In this document: positions 46,681-54,244 of the stretch, piece after piece
How positions within the stretch are numbered: the stretch's first letter is position 1
How the letters are laid out: each line of letters starts with the position of its first letter
Assembly (NCBI RefSeq): GCF_012650175.1
Contig: NZ_JAAILI010000043.1
Coordinates: 143,958 to 207,957, forward strand
Source: Sphingomonas sp. S2M10
GTDB taxonomy: Bacteria > Pseudomonadota > Alphaproteobacteria > Sphingomonadales > Sphingomonadaceae
Reading direction: 5' to 3'
Length of the DNA stretch: 64,000 nt
Position numbers and translations under genes: made by a program
The notes under the pieces: generated by a model
Seen by the model: the letters and a program-made list of their open reading frames with translations, nothing else
Database searches by the model: none
What the model was told of the DNA's origin: nothing

Positions 46681-47553
46681 TCAGAAGGCAGCCGTCAGCG
46701 AGACCACGGCGGTGCCGCCGGCGATGTTGCCGGTGCCGTCCTGGCCCTTGCTGAAGCTGGGCCGCAGATAGGCGGCCTCACGGTTGGAGATGTCGGTGCC
46801 GATATAGCTCACGTTGAGCGTGAGGTTCTTCCAGGTCGCATCGGCACCCAGCGACCAGTCCCAATACTCCCCGGTCGGCGAGACCGCCGTCGCGTTCGGG
46901 CCGAGGCCGTTCTGACCGGAGCTGTGGCCGATATGCGCCTTGGCGGTAAGCGGCGTGCCCGCGATCGCCAGCGCGCCGTCGCCCCAGAGATAGAGATTGT
47001 CGTCCTTGGCACCCGGGTTGTCATAGGTGCCCGCCGCCGCCGAGGCGCCGCCATTGTACCATTTGCCCAACGCTTCCTGCCTGGGCGCATAGGCGACGCC
47101 GGCGGTCAGCGAGGCCGGCCCGGCGGTGCCGCTCAACTTGGCATACGGCTCGGCGAAGTCGGTCTTGTCGGCGCCGCCCGGATAGACATACCAGGTGATC
47201 CCCACGTCGAGCGTGGCATGGTCGGAAAGCTTGGCCTTGTAGCCGCCGATCAGGTCGAGCTCCATGTTCGCGCCGCCGAACGTGCCCCAGCCGGCGAGGT
47301 TCGACGCCCAGGTGCCGACATAGAAGCCGCTTTCGTGCGCCACCGTGATGCCGGCCTGGACCGCCATCTGCTGGTCGGATTGCGACACGCCGCGGAAGCG
47401 ATAGTCGGATGCGATCGTGGCGGCGCCGCTGACGGTGATCGCCGGGGCCGATGGCGCGCCCGCGGGCTGCGTGTCCTCGGCCGTCGACTGCGCCTGTGCC
47501 GTCATCGGCAGGGCAAGCATCGCCAGCGCCGAGATCCAATAGATGTTCTTCAT
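46681..47553 (-). CDS. TorF-family putative porin, first gene of the kdp operon
   Basis: 290 residues with signal peptide (KNIYWISALAMLALPMTAQAQ) and a TorF/TIGR02001-type beta-barrel. Landmarks: VSGAATIASDYRFRGVSQSDQQMAVQAGI, the repeating amphipathic strands with GGYKAKLSDHATLDVGITWYVYPG, and a C-terminal VVSLTAAF ending in Phe. Outer-membrane location is expected. Being first in the kdp operon, it may let potassium or another solute across the outer membrane when potassium is scarce. The shared upstream element at 47616-47674 is 63 bases from the start codon. Confidence 0.85.
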   Translation of the reverse strand: MKNIYWISALAMLALPMTAQAQSTAEDTQPAGAPSAPAITVSGAATIASDYRFRGVSQSDQQMAVQAGITVAHESGFYVGTWASNLAGWGTFGGANMELDLIGGYKAKLSDHATLDVGITWYVYPGGADKTDFAEPYAKLSGTAGPASLTAGVAYAPRQEALGKWYNGGASAAAGTYDNPGAKDDNLYLWGDGALAIAGTPLTAKAHIGHSSGQNGLGPNATAVSPTGEYWDWSLGADATWKNLTLNVSYIGTDISNREAAYLRPSFSKGQDGTGNIAGGTAVVSLTAAF

Positions 47554-47906
47554 TTTCGCCCCCAGAAGAGCTGGCCGCCGCTGAGTCGGCGGTCTTCATG
47601 GACGGGCGATTAGGCGCTTCGGCCGTAGCAATTCGAGATCGATTGCCGCTATTCACATATAGGCCGCATATAGCTGGCGAATATTTTGCGCAGCGGCTCG
47701 CGCTGTCGGCCTGGTCGACATGCCGTGAAGGCCGACTGGACGCAGGCGCGATCCGAAACACCGTGCCCGCCGATGCCCGCATCAGGTTCGGGTCGCACCT
47801 GGCGCCCAACGTCCTTGAAGTCGCGGTCCGGCGCATCGCCGCAAATACCGGCGCGACGAAACACCGGGAATCTGCTGTTGTTGCATCGCATCCCGGACTT
47901 GCTTGC
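47554..47906. other. 353-base intergenic region upstream of torF-kdp
   Basis: No coding frame is supported here. It contains the conserved 59-bp element described separately at 47616-47674, in a locally AT-richer stretch (47610-47700). The remaining ~200 bases up to the lysA stop codon show nothing I can name. Confidence 0.6.
47616..47674 (-). promoter_or_regulatory. Conserved promoter/operator element upstream of torF-kdp
   Basis: About 59 bases that align without gaps to 51459-51517. The shared core includes, on the minus strand, GCCTATA, AATAGCGGC and TCTCGAATTGCTACG. Roughly three quarters of positions match. As both copies lie close upstream of minus-strand operons, it is probably a promoter with a regulator site; KdpE is the obvious candidate. 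Confidence 0.6.
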
Positions 47907-49139
47907 CTAGGCGGCACGCTCCGCCGGCAGCATTCGATCCGCCACGATTTCGAACATATCCCCGTCCACCATGACCTGCGGACTGAGCGCACGGCAATTA
48001 TAGCTCGATGCCATGGCAGCGCCATATGCGCCGGTGGCGTGGAAGATGGCCAGATCCCCGCGACGGACACGGTCGATTTCCCGCGCCGACGCGAAAGTGT
48101 CGCCCGTTTCGCATATCGGCCCGACGATGTTCGCCGTCATGCGCTCCGCCGAACGCTGCACTGCTTCGAAGCGGTGATACGCGCCATATAGCGCGGGCCG
48201 CGCAAGATCGTTCATCGCCGCATCCACGATGACGAAGGGGTGCGTGGCGCTCGGCTTCACCCACGTCACGCGCGTGACCAGCACGCCCGCCAGCCCGGCG
48301 ATGACACGCCCGGGCTCGAAGATGAGCTCGACGCCCCAACCCTCCGTGACCTGCCGGACCATCGCAGCATATGCATCGAGCGTCGGCACCACGTCCTCCG
48401 ATCGATACGCGATGCCCAGTCCGCCGCCCAGATCCACTCGTGTGATCGCGTGCCCAAGCGCGCGCAACGCATCGACGAGCGCACCCGCCCGGCGATATGC
48501 GGTCTCAAGCGGCGCCAGGTCGCACAGCTGGCTTCCGATGTGGAGCGCGACACCGGTCAGGTTCAGCCCCTCCAACCGGGAAAGCCGATCGTAGACGCCG
48601 ACAGCCCCGTCGATCTGCACCCCGAACTTGTTTTCCCGTTTCCCGGTCGAAATCTTGGCGTGCGTACCGCCATCCACGTCCGGATTGACGCGCAGGACCG
48701 CGATGGCCGTTCGGCCCCTGCCCCGCGCGAGTGCGGCCAGAACTTCGCCTTCCTCCTCGAGCTCAAGGTTGAATTGGCCGACACCCGCCGCCAGCGCCTC
48801 CTCCAGCTCGCGGTCGGTTTTGCCGACGCCGGAAAACACGATCTTTTCAGGTGCGATCCCCGCGGCGATCGCCCTGCGCATCTCGCCGACGGAGACGATA
48901 TCGGCCCCGAAGCCACGATCCGCGAGCAGGCGAAGCACGGCGGTATTCGGGTTGCACTTCACGGCGAACGCCACCCGAACCCGCGGCAGGATCGACAGGG
49001 CCGCAGTGAAGCTATCCGCTGCGTGCCGCAGCGCTGCGGCCGAATAGACGTGCACCGGCGTACCGACGGCGTCTGCGATAGCGGGCAGCGGCACGTCCTC
49101 GGCGTGCAGCACGCCGTCACGATGTTCGAAGAAGGACAT
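47907..49139 (-). CDS. lysA: Diaminopimelate decarboxylase-type PLP enzyme
   Basis: 410 residues, fold-type III (alanine-racemase-like) decarboxylase. The PLP lysine is Lys61 in FAVKCNPN; other motifs are HIGSQLCD, VDLGGGLGIAY, FEPGRVIAG, GPICETGD (catalytic Cys) and GAYGAAMASSYN. These fit meso-diaminopimelate decarboxylase, which makes lysine in the cytoplasm. The setting is unusual: it is the last gene of an operon of small membrane proteins, not of a lysine or argH cluster. It may therefore be a second copy with a special role, for example making cadaverine-like or lysine solute; this is inference. Start at ATG 49139, 13 bases after the preceding stop. Confidence 0.88.
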   Translation of the reverse strand: MSFFEHRDGVLHAEDVPLPAIADAVGTPVHVYSAAALRHAADSFTAALSILPRVRVAFAVKCNPNTAVLRLLADRGFGADIVSVGEMRRAIAAGIAPEKIVFSGVGKTDRELEEALAAGVGQFNLELEEEGEVLAALARGRGRTAIAVLRVNPDVDGGTHAKISTGKRENKFGVQIDGAVGVYDRLSRLEGLNLTGVALHIGSQLCDLAPLETAYRRAGALVDALRALGHAITRVDLGGGLGIAYRSEDVVPTLDAYAAMVRQVTEGWGVELIFEPGRVIAGLAGVLVTRVTWVKPSATHPFVIVDAAMNDLARPALYGAYHRFEAVQRSAERMTANIVGPICETGDTFASAREIDRVRRGDLAIFHATGAYGAAMASSYNCRALSPQVMVDGDMFEIVADRMLPAERAA

Positions 49140-49151
49140 GATTCTTTTCTT

Positions 49152-49418
49152 TCAGAAGTCGCTGGATTTGCCGCTGCGGTGCAGGCGACGGAGCCGCGCG
49201 GCGTGCACCGCTGCGGCGGTATTGCAATGGCCTCGGCGTTCTGCCCGGATCGCCACGGCGACGCGCTTGCCGTTGAGCACGAGCACGATCCCCAGAACCG
49301 CGATGAGGAAATGCAGCACCACCCAAGGCGAGCCATCGCGGGCGATCGCGGACGCCGTACACCCGCCGACGAACAGGCATGCACCGGCAGCCCGCCACAC
49401 AAGGTCCCGCCCCGTCAT
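49152..49418 (-). CDS. Small two-helix membrane protein
   Basis: 88 residues from the ATG at 49418, which overlaps the stop of the methyltransferase-like gene (ATGA). Two membrane helices: about 8-24 (VWRAAGACLFVGGCTAS) and about 35-52 (WVVLHFLIAVLGIVLVLNG), then a basic tail rich in Arg and His. The pattern LG(I/M)xLxLxG(K/D) after the second helix recurs in the small membrane protein at 50554-50949, so they may be distant relatives. Function unknown. Confidence 0.6.
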   Translation of the reverse strand: MTGRDLVWRAAGACLFVGGCTASAIARDGSPWVVLHFLIAVLGIVLVLNGKRVAVAIRAERRGHCNTAAAVHAARLRRLHRSGKSSDF

Positions 49419-49921
49419 GCCGCGGCGCGCCAACATGGTTCGTCGCCGCGCACGACGAAGTCCGCCGCGCCGAGCAGCAAGCACCGAAACGTCTCGTTGC
49501 AATCCGTTGCGATCGGCGGTTGCCAGAGCAGGATGTCGGCCGGGAAGTCCTGTTCCTCGCGAAGTGCGGCGAGCATCTCCCCTAGGTCGAAGGTCACACC
49601 GATCGCGGGATCGCGCCAGCGTGCGGCGGCGACCCGAGCCCGACCGACCAGCGCGGGCGACGTGTCAACCCCGCGTCCCTCGATGGCGAGGAAGCCCAGC
49701 GCGCGCGCATGGGCGGCCGCGTGGAGCAGCAATCCGCCAGCGCCGCAATCGACATCCACGATACGGACCGACCGACGACCCGCCTGCCTGAGCCAGAGCA
49801 ACCTGGCGGCCAATTGCGGCCAGCGCGTGTCGTGCGCAGCGGTCCAGGCGCCGGGGCTCGACCTCCTATGCCTCAGGCTGGGCGCGAGTGGCATGCCGAT
49901 GGGGTTATGGTCTGCGTCCAT
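49415..49921 (-). CDS. SAM-dependent methyltransferase-like protein, short
   Basis: 168 residues. A class I methyltransferase motif I is visible as VRIVDVDCGAGGLLLHAA (about 52-69), followed by an acidic post-motif (GRGVDTSPALVGRARV). Motif IV, usually D/NPPY/F, is LLWQPPIATD, an altered form. The protein is shorter than most of the fold and lacks an obvious C-terminal substrate domain, so it may bind SAM without methylating or act on a small partner. No membrane segments. It lies 15 bases after the 49937 gene and overlaps the following gene. Confidence 0.6.
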   Translation of the reverse strand: MDADHNPIGMPLAPSLRHRRSSPGAWTAAHDTRWPQLAARLLWLRQAGRRSVRIVDVDCGAGGLLLHAAAHARALGFLAIEGRGVDTSPALVGRARVAAARWRDPAIGVTFDLGEMLAALREEQDFPADILLWQPPIATDCNETFRCLLLGAADFVVRGDEPCWRAAA

Positions 49922-49936
49922 GCTACCCTCCTCCTT

Positions 49937-50296
49937 TCAGGCGGCATGGGGCAGGACGCGTTCGTCCTGCCGCGCGGGCTCGAAAGGGATCAGCGGCGTC
50001 AGGGGGGCTGTCGCCAGTTCCAGCGTCGCGCCATAGATCTCGCGCTCTGCCTGTGCGAAATGCATCGCCGCTCCGCGCGAGATGAAGCGGCCTTCCAGGG
50101 TCCGCCTATTGTCCTGTACCAGCCAATGGCCGGCCCCGTCCTGACCGACAAAGATGATGCGGCCCGTTGGATCGGGCTCCGATTTGATATCCGCCGACAT
50201 GATGTCGAAGTGCCTCCAATGATCGAGCGTCGCTGCTCGAACATCGATGTACAAAGGCTGGTATAGCGTTTCGAGATCGATCCGCACTATCTTCAT
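49937..50296 (-). CDS. Hypothetical protein of the lysA operon
   Basis: 119 residues from ATG 50296, whose ATG overlaps the stop of the preceding short frame (ATGA). It is soluble and acidic, with WRHFDIMSADIKSEPDP, GRIIFVGQDGAGHWLVQDN and GAAMHFAQAEREIYGATL. The middle stretch reads like a small beta-sheet (HWLVQDNRRTLEGRFISR). I do not recognise the family. The composition and length fit a real protein; coupling with neighbours supports co-expression. Confidence 0.6.
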   Translation of the reverse strand: MKIVRIDLETLYQPLYIDVRAATLDHWRHFDIMSADIKSEPDPTGRIIFVGQDGAGHWLVQDNRRTLEGRFISRGAAMHFAQAEREIYGATLELATAPLTPLIPFEPARQDERVLPHAA

Positions 50297-50517
50297 AGTG
50301 TCGCCATAGTGATGCGGCTCAGCCTGCCGCATCTTCGACTTCTCGCTAGAACTGCTTGAAGAAAGTTTCGCACAGCGTGCGGAAGGATGGCGAATACCGT
50401 CCTAGCCGAAGCGGCTGTGCAGCTCGGGCATGTGGCCGAAATGCATCCCGTAGATACGGCAAGCTGTCGGGTGATCGCGCCTGTGCGCTGCTGCGCCATC
50501 GCAGCGACGTCGGGCAT
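50293..50517 (-). CDS. Short hypothetical protein with clustered cysteines
   Basis: 74 residues. ATG preceded by GGAG and stop overlapping the next start (ATGA). A cluster STGCISATCPSCTAA near residues 22-36 has three cysteines spaced C-x4-C-x2-C, which could bind metal. Another reading frame in the same stretch also looks partly protein-like near its end, so the call is tentative. Confidence 0.4.
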   Translation of the reverse strand: MPDVAAMAQQRTGAITRQLAVSTGCISATCPSCTAASARTVFAILPHAVRNFLQAVLARSRRCGRLSRITMATL

Positions 50518-50553
50518 GCTCCAAGTTCCGTCTTGGGTCCGCTGGACGGCCGA

Positions 50554-50949
50554 TCAGCGGTTTCGGTCTGTCGTCAGCGGGACGGTTCGCAGGCGATGCC
50601 GTGCGGCATGGATGGCGCAAAATGCCTGCAGCCCTGCGACACCGTCCCTCGTATCCAGAATGCCGGTGCCGGGGCGTACGGGCTCCTGAAAAAAGAGATG
50701 GAGATCGCGACGGCGGCGATCGGTGCGCAGATCGCTGCCCCACGATCTTCCAGCGCAAAGTTTGTCGCCATGGAGGAGGAGGAGCATCCCCAGGCTCGCG
50801 AGCACGAAGCTGGTCAACGCCAGGCCCATTTCCGCGGCTTGTGCGGGCCCGTGCCGCGCCATTGTCCAGATCGCGCGATGGACGAGGGTGGTGCCGCACG
50901 CAGCCAGGATCATCAGCACGCCGACAAGCCGATGCCCCACTTTACGCAT
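50554..50949 (-). CDS. Small membrane protein of the lysA operon
   Basis: 131 residues. Two membrane helices: about 7-24 (RLVGVLMILAACGTTLVH) and about 40-60 (MGLALTSFVLASLGMLLLLHG), then a ~70-residue hydrophilic tail rich in Arg and Asp with three cysteines. The helix pair resembles that of the other small membrane proteins in this operon. The start overlaps the stop of the preceding frame by 8 bases. Function unknown. Confidence 0.55.
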   Translation of the reverse strand: MRKVGHRLVGVLMILAACGTTLVHRAIWTMARHGPAQAAEMGLALTSFVLASLGMLLLLHGDKLCAGRSWGSDLRTDRRRRDLHLFFQEPVRPGTGILDTRDGVAGLQAFCAIHAARHRLRTVPLTTDRNR

Positions 50950-51148
50950 CGTCCTGATCCCGGCCGGCGCGCACCGTCGCCAGCGACCGCCGGCCCTGCA
51001 GCCGCGCCCGCCGTGCCGGGGCGACGGCGATCGATGCGGACGGCCGTAGGCGCAGTCGGCGCCGCGCGAAGGACCCGGCGGACCCGTTGTTCGCGAAACG
51101 GCCAGGGCGCACGGCGATGGGTGCGTTCACCGCTGCCTCCCGAGCCAT
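50942..51148 (-). CDS. Small basic protein
   Basis: 68 residues, strongly basic with many Arg in an Ala/Ser background (GSFARRRLRLRPSASIAV). It overlaps the upstream gene's end by 22 bases and the next gene's start by 8. This coupling, not homology, is the reason to list it. Confidence 0.4.
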   Translation of the reverse strand: MAREAAVNAPIAVRPGRFANNGSAGSFARRRLRLRPSASIAVAPARRARLQGRRSLATVRAGRDQDDA

Positions 51149-51426
51149 CGTGCGAGAGCATGCGGATCCTGCGCGCTACGATGCTGCCAGCGGGTGCTGA
51201 GCTGAACCTCGTCGAACAGATGCCTTCCCAGCATCGTCATCGCGCTGCCGATACTGCCACAGACGAATCCGATCGCGGCCAGCACGAGGCCCATCATGCT
51301 TCCGGCCTGCAGCGGCTGCGCGAGCGCAGCCAGACGCGCGACGGCGAAATAGGCCACCGCACACAATCCTAATCCCAACGCGCGCAGACCAAGGTCTGCC
51401 CTGCGCGACCGATGCCACGCCGTCAT
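51127..51426 (-). CDS. Small membrane protein, first gene of the lysA operon
   Basis: 99 residues from the ATG at 51426, chosen because AAAGGA lies about eight bases upstream; an ATG at 51441 is possible. Two membrane helices at about 14-33 (LGLRALGLGLCAVAYFAVAR) and 42-64 (GSMMGLVLAAIGFVCGSIGSAM), then a polar tail (HLFDEVQLSTRWQHRS). The 33-base gap to the shared promoter element at 51459 makes this the operon's first gene. No known family recognised. Confidence 0.6.
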   Translation of the reverse strand: MTAWHRSRRADLGLRALGLGLCAVAYFAVARLAALAQPLQAGSMMGLVLAAIGFVCGSIGSAMTMLGRHLFDEVQLSTRWQHRSAQDPHALARWLGRQR

Positions 51427-51458
51427 GCCACATCCTTTCATGCAGCAGCCCAGCTATC

Positions 51459-51517
51459 GGGCCCGACGTAGCAATTCGAGAGTGAAAGCCGCTATTTGCG
51501 TATAGGCAGCATAGTGC
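51459..51517 (-). promoter_or_regulatory. Conserved promoter/operator element upstream of the lysA operon
   Basis: The counterpart of 47616-47674 (no gaps in the alignment, same strand relative to the downstream gene). It begins 33 bases upstream of the first start codon, close enough to include the -35/-10 region and transcript start. Confidence 0.6.
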
Positions 51518-51541
51518 GCGACCAAGTTTTCGATTCCACGG

Positions 51542-51600
51542 TCAGCCGTCCACCTTGAGACGATACCCCACGCCCTGTCCGTTGAAGAGGACGCTGCCGC
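51542..51600 (-). pseudogene. Remnant of a kdpE-like response-regulator 3' end
   Basis: The minus strand reads GSVLFNGQGVGYRLKVDG and a stop, matching the end of KdpE (GSVISNELGVGYRLKADG and a stop). Similarity also continues about 20 bases past the stop (51520-51541 against 38741-38762). Upstream the match is lost after about 20 codons, so only the final wing of the DNA-binding domain remains. It lies right upstream of the shared promoter element. Confidence 0.8.
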
Positions 51601-51651
51601 TGTCTCTTCGGAACCTCGGACGCCCAGCGATATCCGCGCTTTTCGAAAACC

Positions 51652-52119
51652 TTAGCGACCGTTCGACAATGTCGGACGCGCCTCCAGCCCGAGCAGGCGA
51701 TCCAGCGACACCGCCCCCGGCCCCGCAGCAATCAAGGGCAGTAACAGCCCTGCCCAGCTGAGATGGGTCGGCCAGGCATCGGGATAGACGAAGACCTCGA
51801 TCACCGCTGTCATCGCGAGCAACGCCAGCGCGGCGGGGCGGGTGAACAAGCCGAGCACCAACAGGATCGGAAACAGGTGCTCCGAATAGGTTGCGAGATG
51901 GGCGGCGAGCGCCGGGGGCGCGAACGGGAGGGCATAATCGGTGCGGAACAACTCATAAGTGGAATCGGCGATCGTCAGCCACCCCTCGACCTTGGTACGA
52001 CCAGACAGGAAGAAGATGGCAGCGATGCCGAACCGGGCGACGAGCAGCAGCAGCGACGGGGGCAGCAAGCGCGCGGCGAGGTCGCCCGCGCGAGCATAGA
52101 CAGCGGCGAAAGAGCGCAT
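51652..52119 (-). CDS. DoxX-family membrane protein (bufferin-linked)
   Basis: 155 residues with four membrane helices: about 20-40 ([22 protein letters not shown]), 75-95, 98-115 and 120-140. SGRTKVEGW after the first helix is the DoxX hallmark. DoxX proteins paired with bufferins are thought to belong to a quinone-linked oxidoreductase in the inner membrane. It follows the bufA1-like gene by 55 bases and should be expressed from the same SigF-type promoter. Confidence 0.88.
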   Translation of the reverse strand: MRSFAAVYARAGDLAARLLPPSLLLLVARFGIAAIFFLSGRTKVEGWLTIADSTYELFRTDYALPFAPPALAAHLATYSEHLFPILLVLGLFTRPAALALLAMTAVIEVFVYPDAWPTHLSWAGLLLPLIAAGPGAVSLDRLLGLEARPTLSNGR

Positions 52120-52174
52120 GGCGGGCTCCGGGCGTCAGAGGATGCCCGGCCACGCGCGCGACCGGGCGGAGGTA

Positions 52175-52438
52175 TCAGGCCTTGGGGGTCAACGAACCAT
52201 TGCCCTTGGGCGTCTTGATGGCGGTGCAGGTGCCGGCCTTTACCAGCTTCCAGGCGTTGCCCTGGTAGTTCCTGGTCGACGTGCCGGCGCAGCTGGTGCC
52301 GGCGCCCGCCTTGCAGTCGTTCTTGCCGGCGAGCGCCACGCCGTAGCATTTTTCCATCTTCGGCTGCTGGGCATGGGCGGCGGTGGCGCCGATACCGAGG
52401 GCGAGGGTCGCGGCAAGCGCGGCGGACGTCTTGATCAT
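52175..52438 (-). CDS. bufA1: BufA1-type bufferin (DUF2282), periplasmic metal-binding peptide precursor
   Basis: 87 residues: a signal peptide ([23 protein letters not shown]) and a short mature part with four cysteines at the family positions: [24 protein letters not shown] and [12 protein letters not shown]. In this family some cysteines are modified by the BufB-BufC pair to bind copper. It is on the opposite strand to the modification genes, driven from a divergent promoter in the 52439-52658 gap. Confidence 0.92.
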   Translation of the reverse strand: MIKTSAALAATLALGIGATAAHAQQPKMEKCYGVALAGKNDCKAGAGTSCAGTSTRNYQGNAWKLVKAGTCTAIKTPKGNGSLTPKA

Positions 52439-52542
52439 GGGACTACTCCGTTTAAGGGGCCTCGCGCGCGGCGGCTCGCAGGGGGCACGGCCGCCGCGCG
52501 GTGACCCCGAAGAAGGCGGAGGCGTCGGGTCACCCCCCGCCG

Positions 52543-52568
52543 TACGCCGCGAGCAAACGGGCGGTTAC
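52543..52568 (-). promoter_or_regulatory. SigF-type promoter for bufA1-doxX
   Basis: Minus strand: GTAACC, 16 bases, CGTA. It lies ~105 bases upstream of the bufA1 start and matches the two plus-strand sites exactly in both hexamer/tetramer and spacing. Confidence 0.85.
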
Positions 52569-52613
52569 GACTCCGGCCGCGCGCGCCCGCGATTTCTTTT
52601 CCACACGGCTGCT

Positions 52614-52639
52614 GTAACCTGTCGTCATCCGCCCACGTA
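52614..52639 (+). promoter_or_regulatory. SigF-type promoter for sigF-nrsF
   Basis: GTAACC, 16 bases, CGTA, ending 19 bases before the sigma-factor start codon. It implies positive autoregulation by the sigma factor. Confidence 0.85.
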
Positions 52640-52658
52640 CGCCCGACCAGGAGTGGGA

Positions 52659-53192
52659 ATGCGGCACAGCGAAGCAGAGCTACGAGCGTGGATGACGGCG
52701 GGGCTGGACGGCGATGCCGCGGCACACACGGCGTTGCTGCGTGCGCTCGTACCGCTGCTGCGCGGCTTTTTTCGTCGGCGGATGCGGGGGGATGAGGATA
52801 TCGAGGATCTGGTGCAGGAAACGCTGATTGCCATCCATACCAAGCGCGGTACCTATGATCGCGATCGTCCGTTCACCGCCTGGCTCTATGCCGTTGCCCG
52901 CTATCGACTGATCGACCATCTCCGCAGGCGCCGGGTCTCGGTGCCGATCGAGGCGGTCGAGGCGATCCTGATAACCGAAGGCTTTGAGGACGCGGTGACG
53001 GCGCGTGTCGATATCGACCGGCTGCTTTCCGGCCTTTCGGGAAAACAGGCCCGGGCCATTCGCGACACGCATCTGGAGGGGCTGAGTGTTGCCGAAGCGG
53101 CGGAAGGCGCACGGATCGGGCAGTCCGACGTCAAGGTTTCGGTGCATCGCGGGCTCAAGGCGCTCGCGGCACGACTGCGGGGGCACGAATGA
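52659..53192 (+). CDS. sigF: SigF-type ECF sigma factor
   Basis: 177 residues from ATG 52659 (AGGAG upstream). Region 2: RGDEDIEDLVQETLIAIHTKRGTYDRDRPFTAWLYAVARYRLIDHLRRRR. Region 4: LSGKQARAIRDTHLEGLSVAEAAEGARIGQSDVKVSVHRGLKALA. This is the ECF group paired with DUF1109/NrsF anti-sigma factors, which in Caulobacter responds to copper, chromate and similar stress. The stop overlaps nrsF by ATGA. Confidence 0.93.
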   Translation: MRHSEAELRAWMTAGLDGDAAAHTALLRALVPLLRGFFRRRMRGDEDIEDLVQETLIAIHTKRGTYDRDRPFTAWLYAVARYRLIDHLRRRRVSVPIEAVEAILITEGFEDAVTARVDIDRLLSGLSGKQARAIRDTHLEGLSVAEAAEGARIGQSDVKVSVHRGLKALAARLRGHE

Positions 53193-53854
53193 TGCCTCCC
53201 GAACCCGATATCGACGGCACCGAACGCCTGATCGCGGCGCTGTCCGCCAAGGTGCGGCCCGTCCCGCCCCGCTTCATCATCCGTCGCATCGCGCTCGGCA
53301 TCGCTGGCGGCGGCGTGGTGAGCATCGGCCTGGTCTTCGCGCTGTTCGGGGTGCGGGCCGATTTTGCGCAGGCGATGTTCGGCTTCTCCTTCTGGATGAA
53401 ATGGGCCTACACCTTATCGCTCGGGCTGATCGCCGTCGCGGCGACGATGCGGCTGGCGCGGCCGGCCGGCGGATCGCTGCGCATGCTGTGGCCGCTGGCG
53501 CTGCCGATCCTGCTGCTCGCGGCGCTCGCCGTCGAGGAAATGTTGCGTACACCCATGCGCGACTGGCTTTCGATGTGGCTGGGGGGCAGCTGGACCCGCT
53601 GCCCTTGGCGGGTGCTGCTGCTTGCGGTCCCGATCTTCCTCGGCCTGCTCTGGTCGTTCCGCAAGCTGGCGCCGACCGATTTGCGCGCGGCCGGCGCCGC
53701 CGCCGGGCTGGCGGCGGGTGCATGGGCCGCTACGATCTATTGCCTCCACTGCGACGAGGTTGCCGCGGTGTTCGTGCTGACCTGGTACAGCCTCGGCATC
53801 CTGCTGGCGACCGGGCTGGGTGCGTTGCTGGGGCCGCGCGTGCTGCGGTGGTGA
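53189..53854 (+). CDS. nrsF: NrsF anti-sigma factor (DUF1109)
   Basis: 221 residues with six membrane helices (about 33-53, 65-85, 98-118, 140-157, 165-183, 190-215). Conserved cysteines are seen at Cys138 (WTRCPW) and Cys185/Cys188 (YCLHCDE), matching the periplasmic-facing Cys pair that in the Caulobacter protein is needed to sense the stress signal. It should hold SigF at the membrane until the cysteines react. Coupled to sigF by ATGA. Confidence 0.93.
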   Translation: MMPPEPDIDGTERLIAALSAKVRPVPPRFIIRRIALGIAGGGVVSIGLVFALFGVRADFAQAMFGFSFWMKWAYTLSLGLIAVAATMRLARPAGGSLRMLWPLALPILLLAALAVEEMLRTPMRDWLSMWLGGSWTRCPWRVLLLAVPIFLGLLWSFRKLAPTDLRAAGAAAGLAAGAWAATIYCLHCDEVAAVFVLTWYSLGILLATGLGALLGPRVLRW

Positions 53855-53858
53855 GCGT

Positions 53859-53884
53859 GTAACCGGCCTTGCCGCCGGCCCGTA
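53859..53884 (+). promoter_or_regulatory. SigF-type promoter for bufA2-bufB-bufC
   Basis: GTAACC, 16 bases, CGTA, starting five bases after the nrsF stop codon and ending 44 bases before the bufA2 start. It gives the bufferin genes their own start within the operon. Confidence 0.87.
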
Positions 53885-53928
53885 GAGGGAAGGCCGAACC
53901 GGCACCAGTCCATCCAAGGGAGCACGCC

Positions 53929-54189
53929 ATGATTACCCTGCACACCGGCGCAAGCATTGCCGCCACCGCCGCCCTCGTCGCCCTGTCCGGCACCAGCGTC
54001 GCCGCCCCTGCCGCCTCGGCGGACAAGGTCGTTCATTGCTACGGCATCAACAGCTGCAAAGGCACGTCGGACTGCAAGTCCGGCAACCACGACTGCAAGG
54101 GCCAGAACGAGTGCAAGGGCCAGGGCTTCAAGGCGGTGTCCGCCAAGGCCTGCAAGGCGCAGGGCGGCAGCCTTACCGAACCGAAGTGA
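53929..54189 (+). CDS. bufA2: BufA2-type bufferin, periplasmic metal-binding peptide precursor
   Basis: 86 residues, start at ATG 53929. Signal peptide (TLHTGASIAATAALVALSG...), then a lysine-rich mature part with six cysteines: HCYGINSCKG, DCKSGNHDCKGQNECKGQG and AKACKAQ. It is the cysteine-richer partner of BufA1 and the likely substrate of BufB-BufC, encoded next door. Bufferins act as periplasmic copper or metal buffers. Confidence 0.9.
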   Translation: MITLHTGASIAATAALVALSGTSVAAPAASADKVVHCYGINSCKGTSDCKSGNHDCKGQNECKGQGFKAVSAKACKAQGGSLTEPK

Positions 54190-54244
54190 GCTGCCCGGCG
54201 GCCCGACTTCCCCACCGGGCCGCCCCGTTTTGAAGGAGCAGGGC

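Noticed and set aside
50346..50560. Alternative minus-strand frame ending YSPSFRTLCETFFKQF
   Set aside because: The ending looks protein-like but no start codon was found and it conflicts with the coupled frame at 50293-50517. Kept only as a warning for that call.
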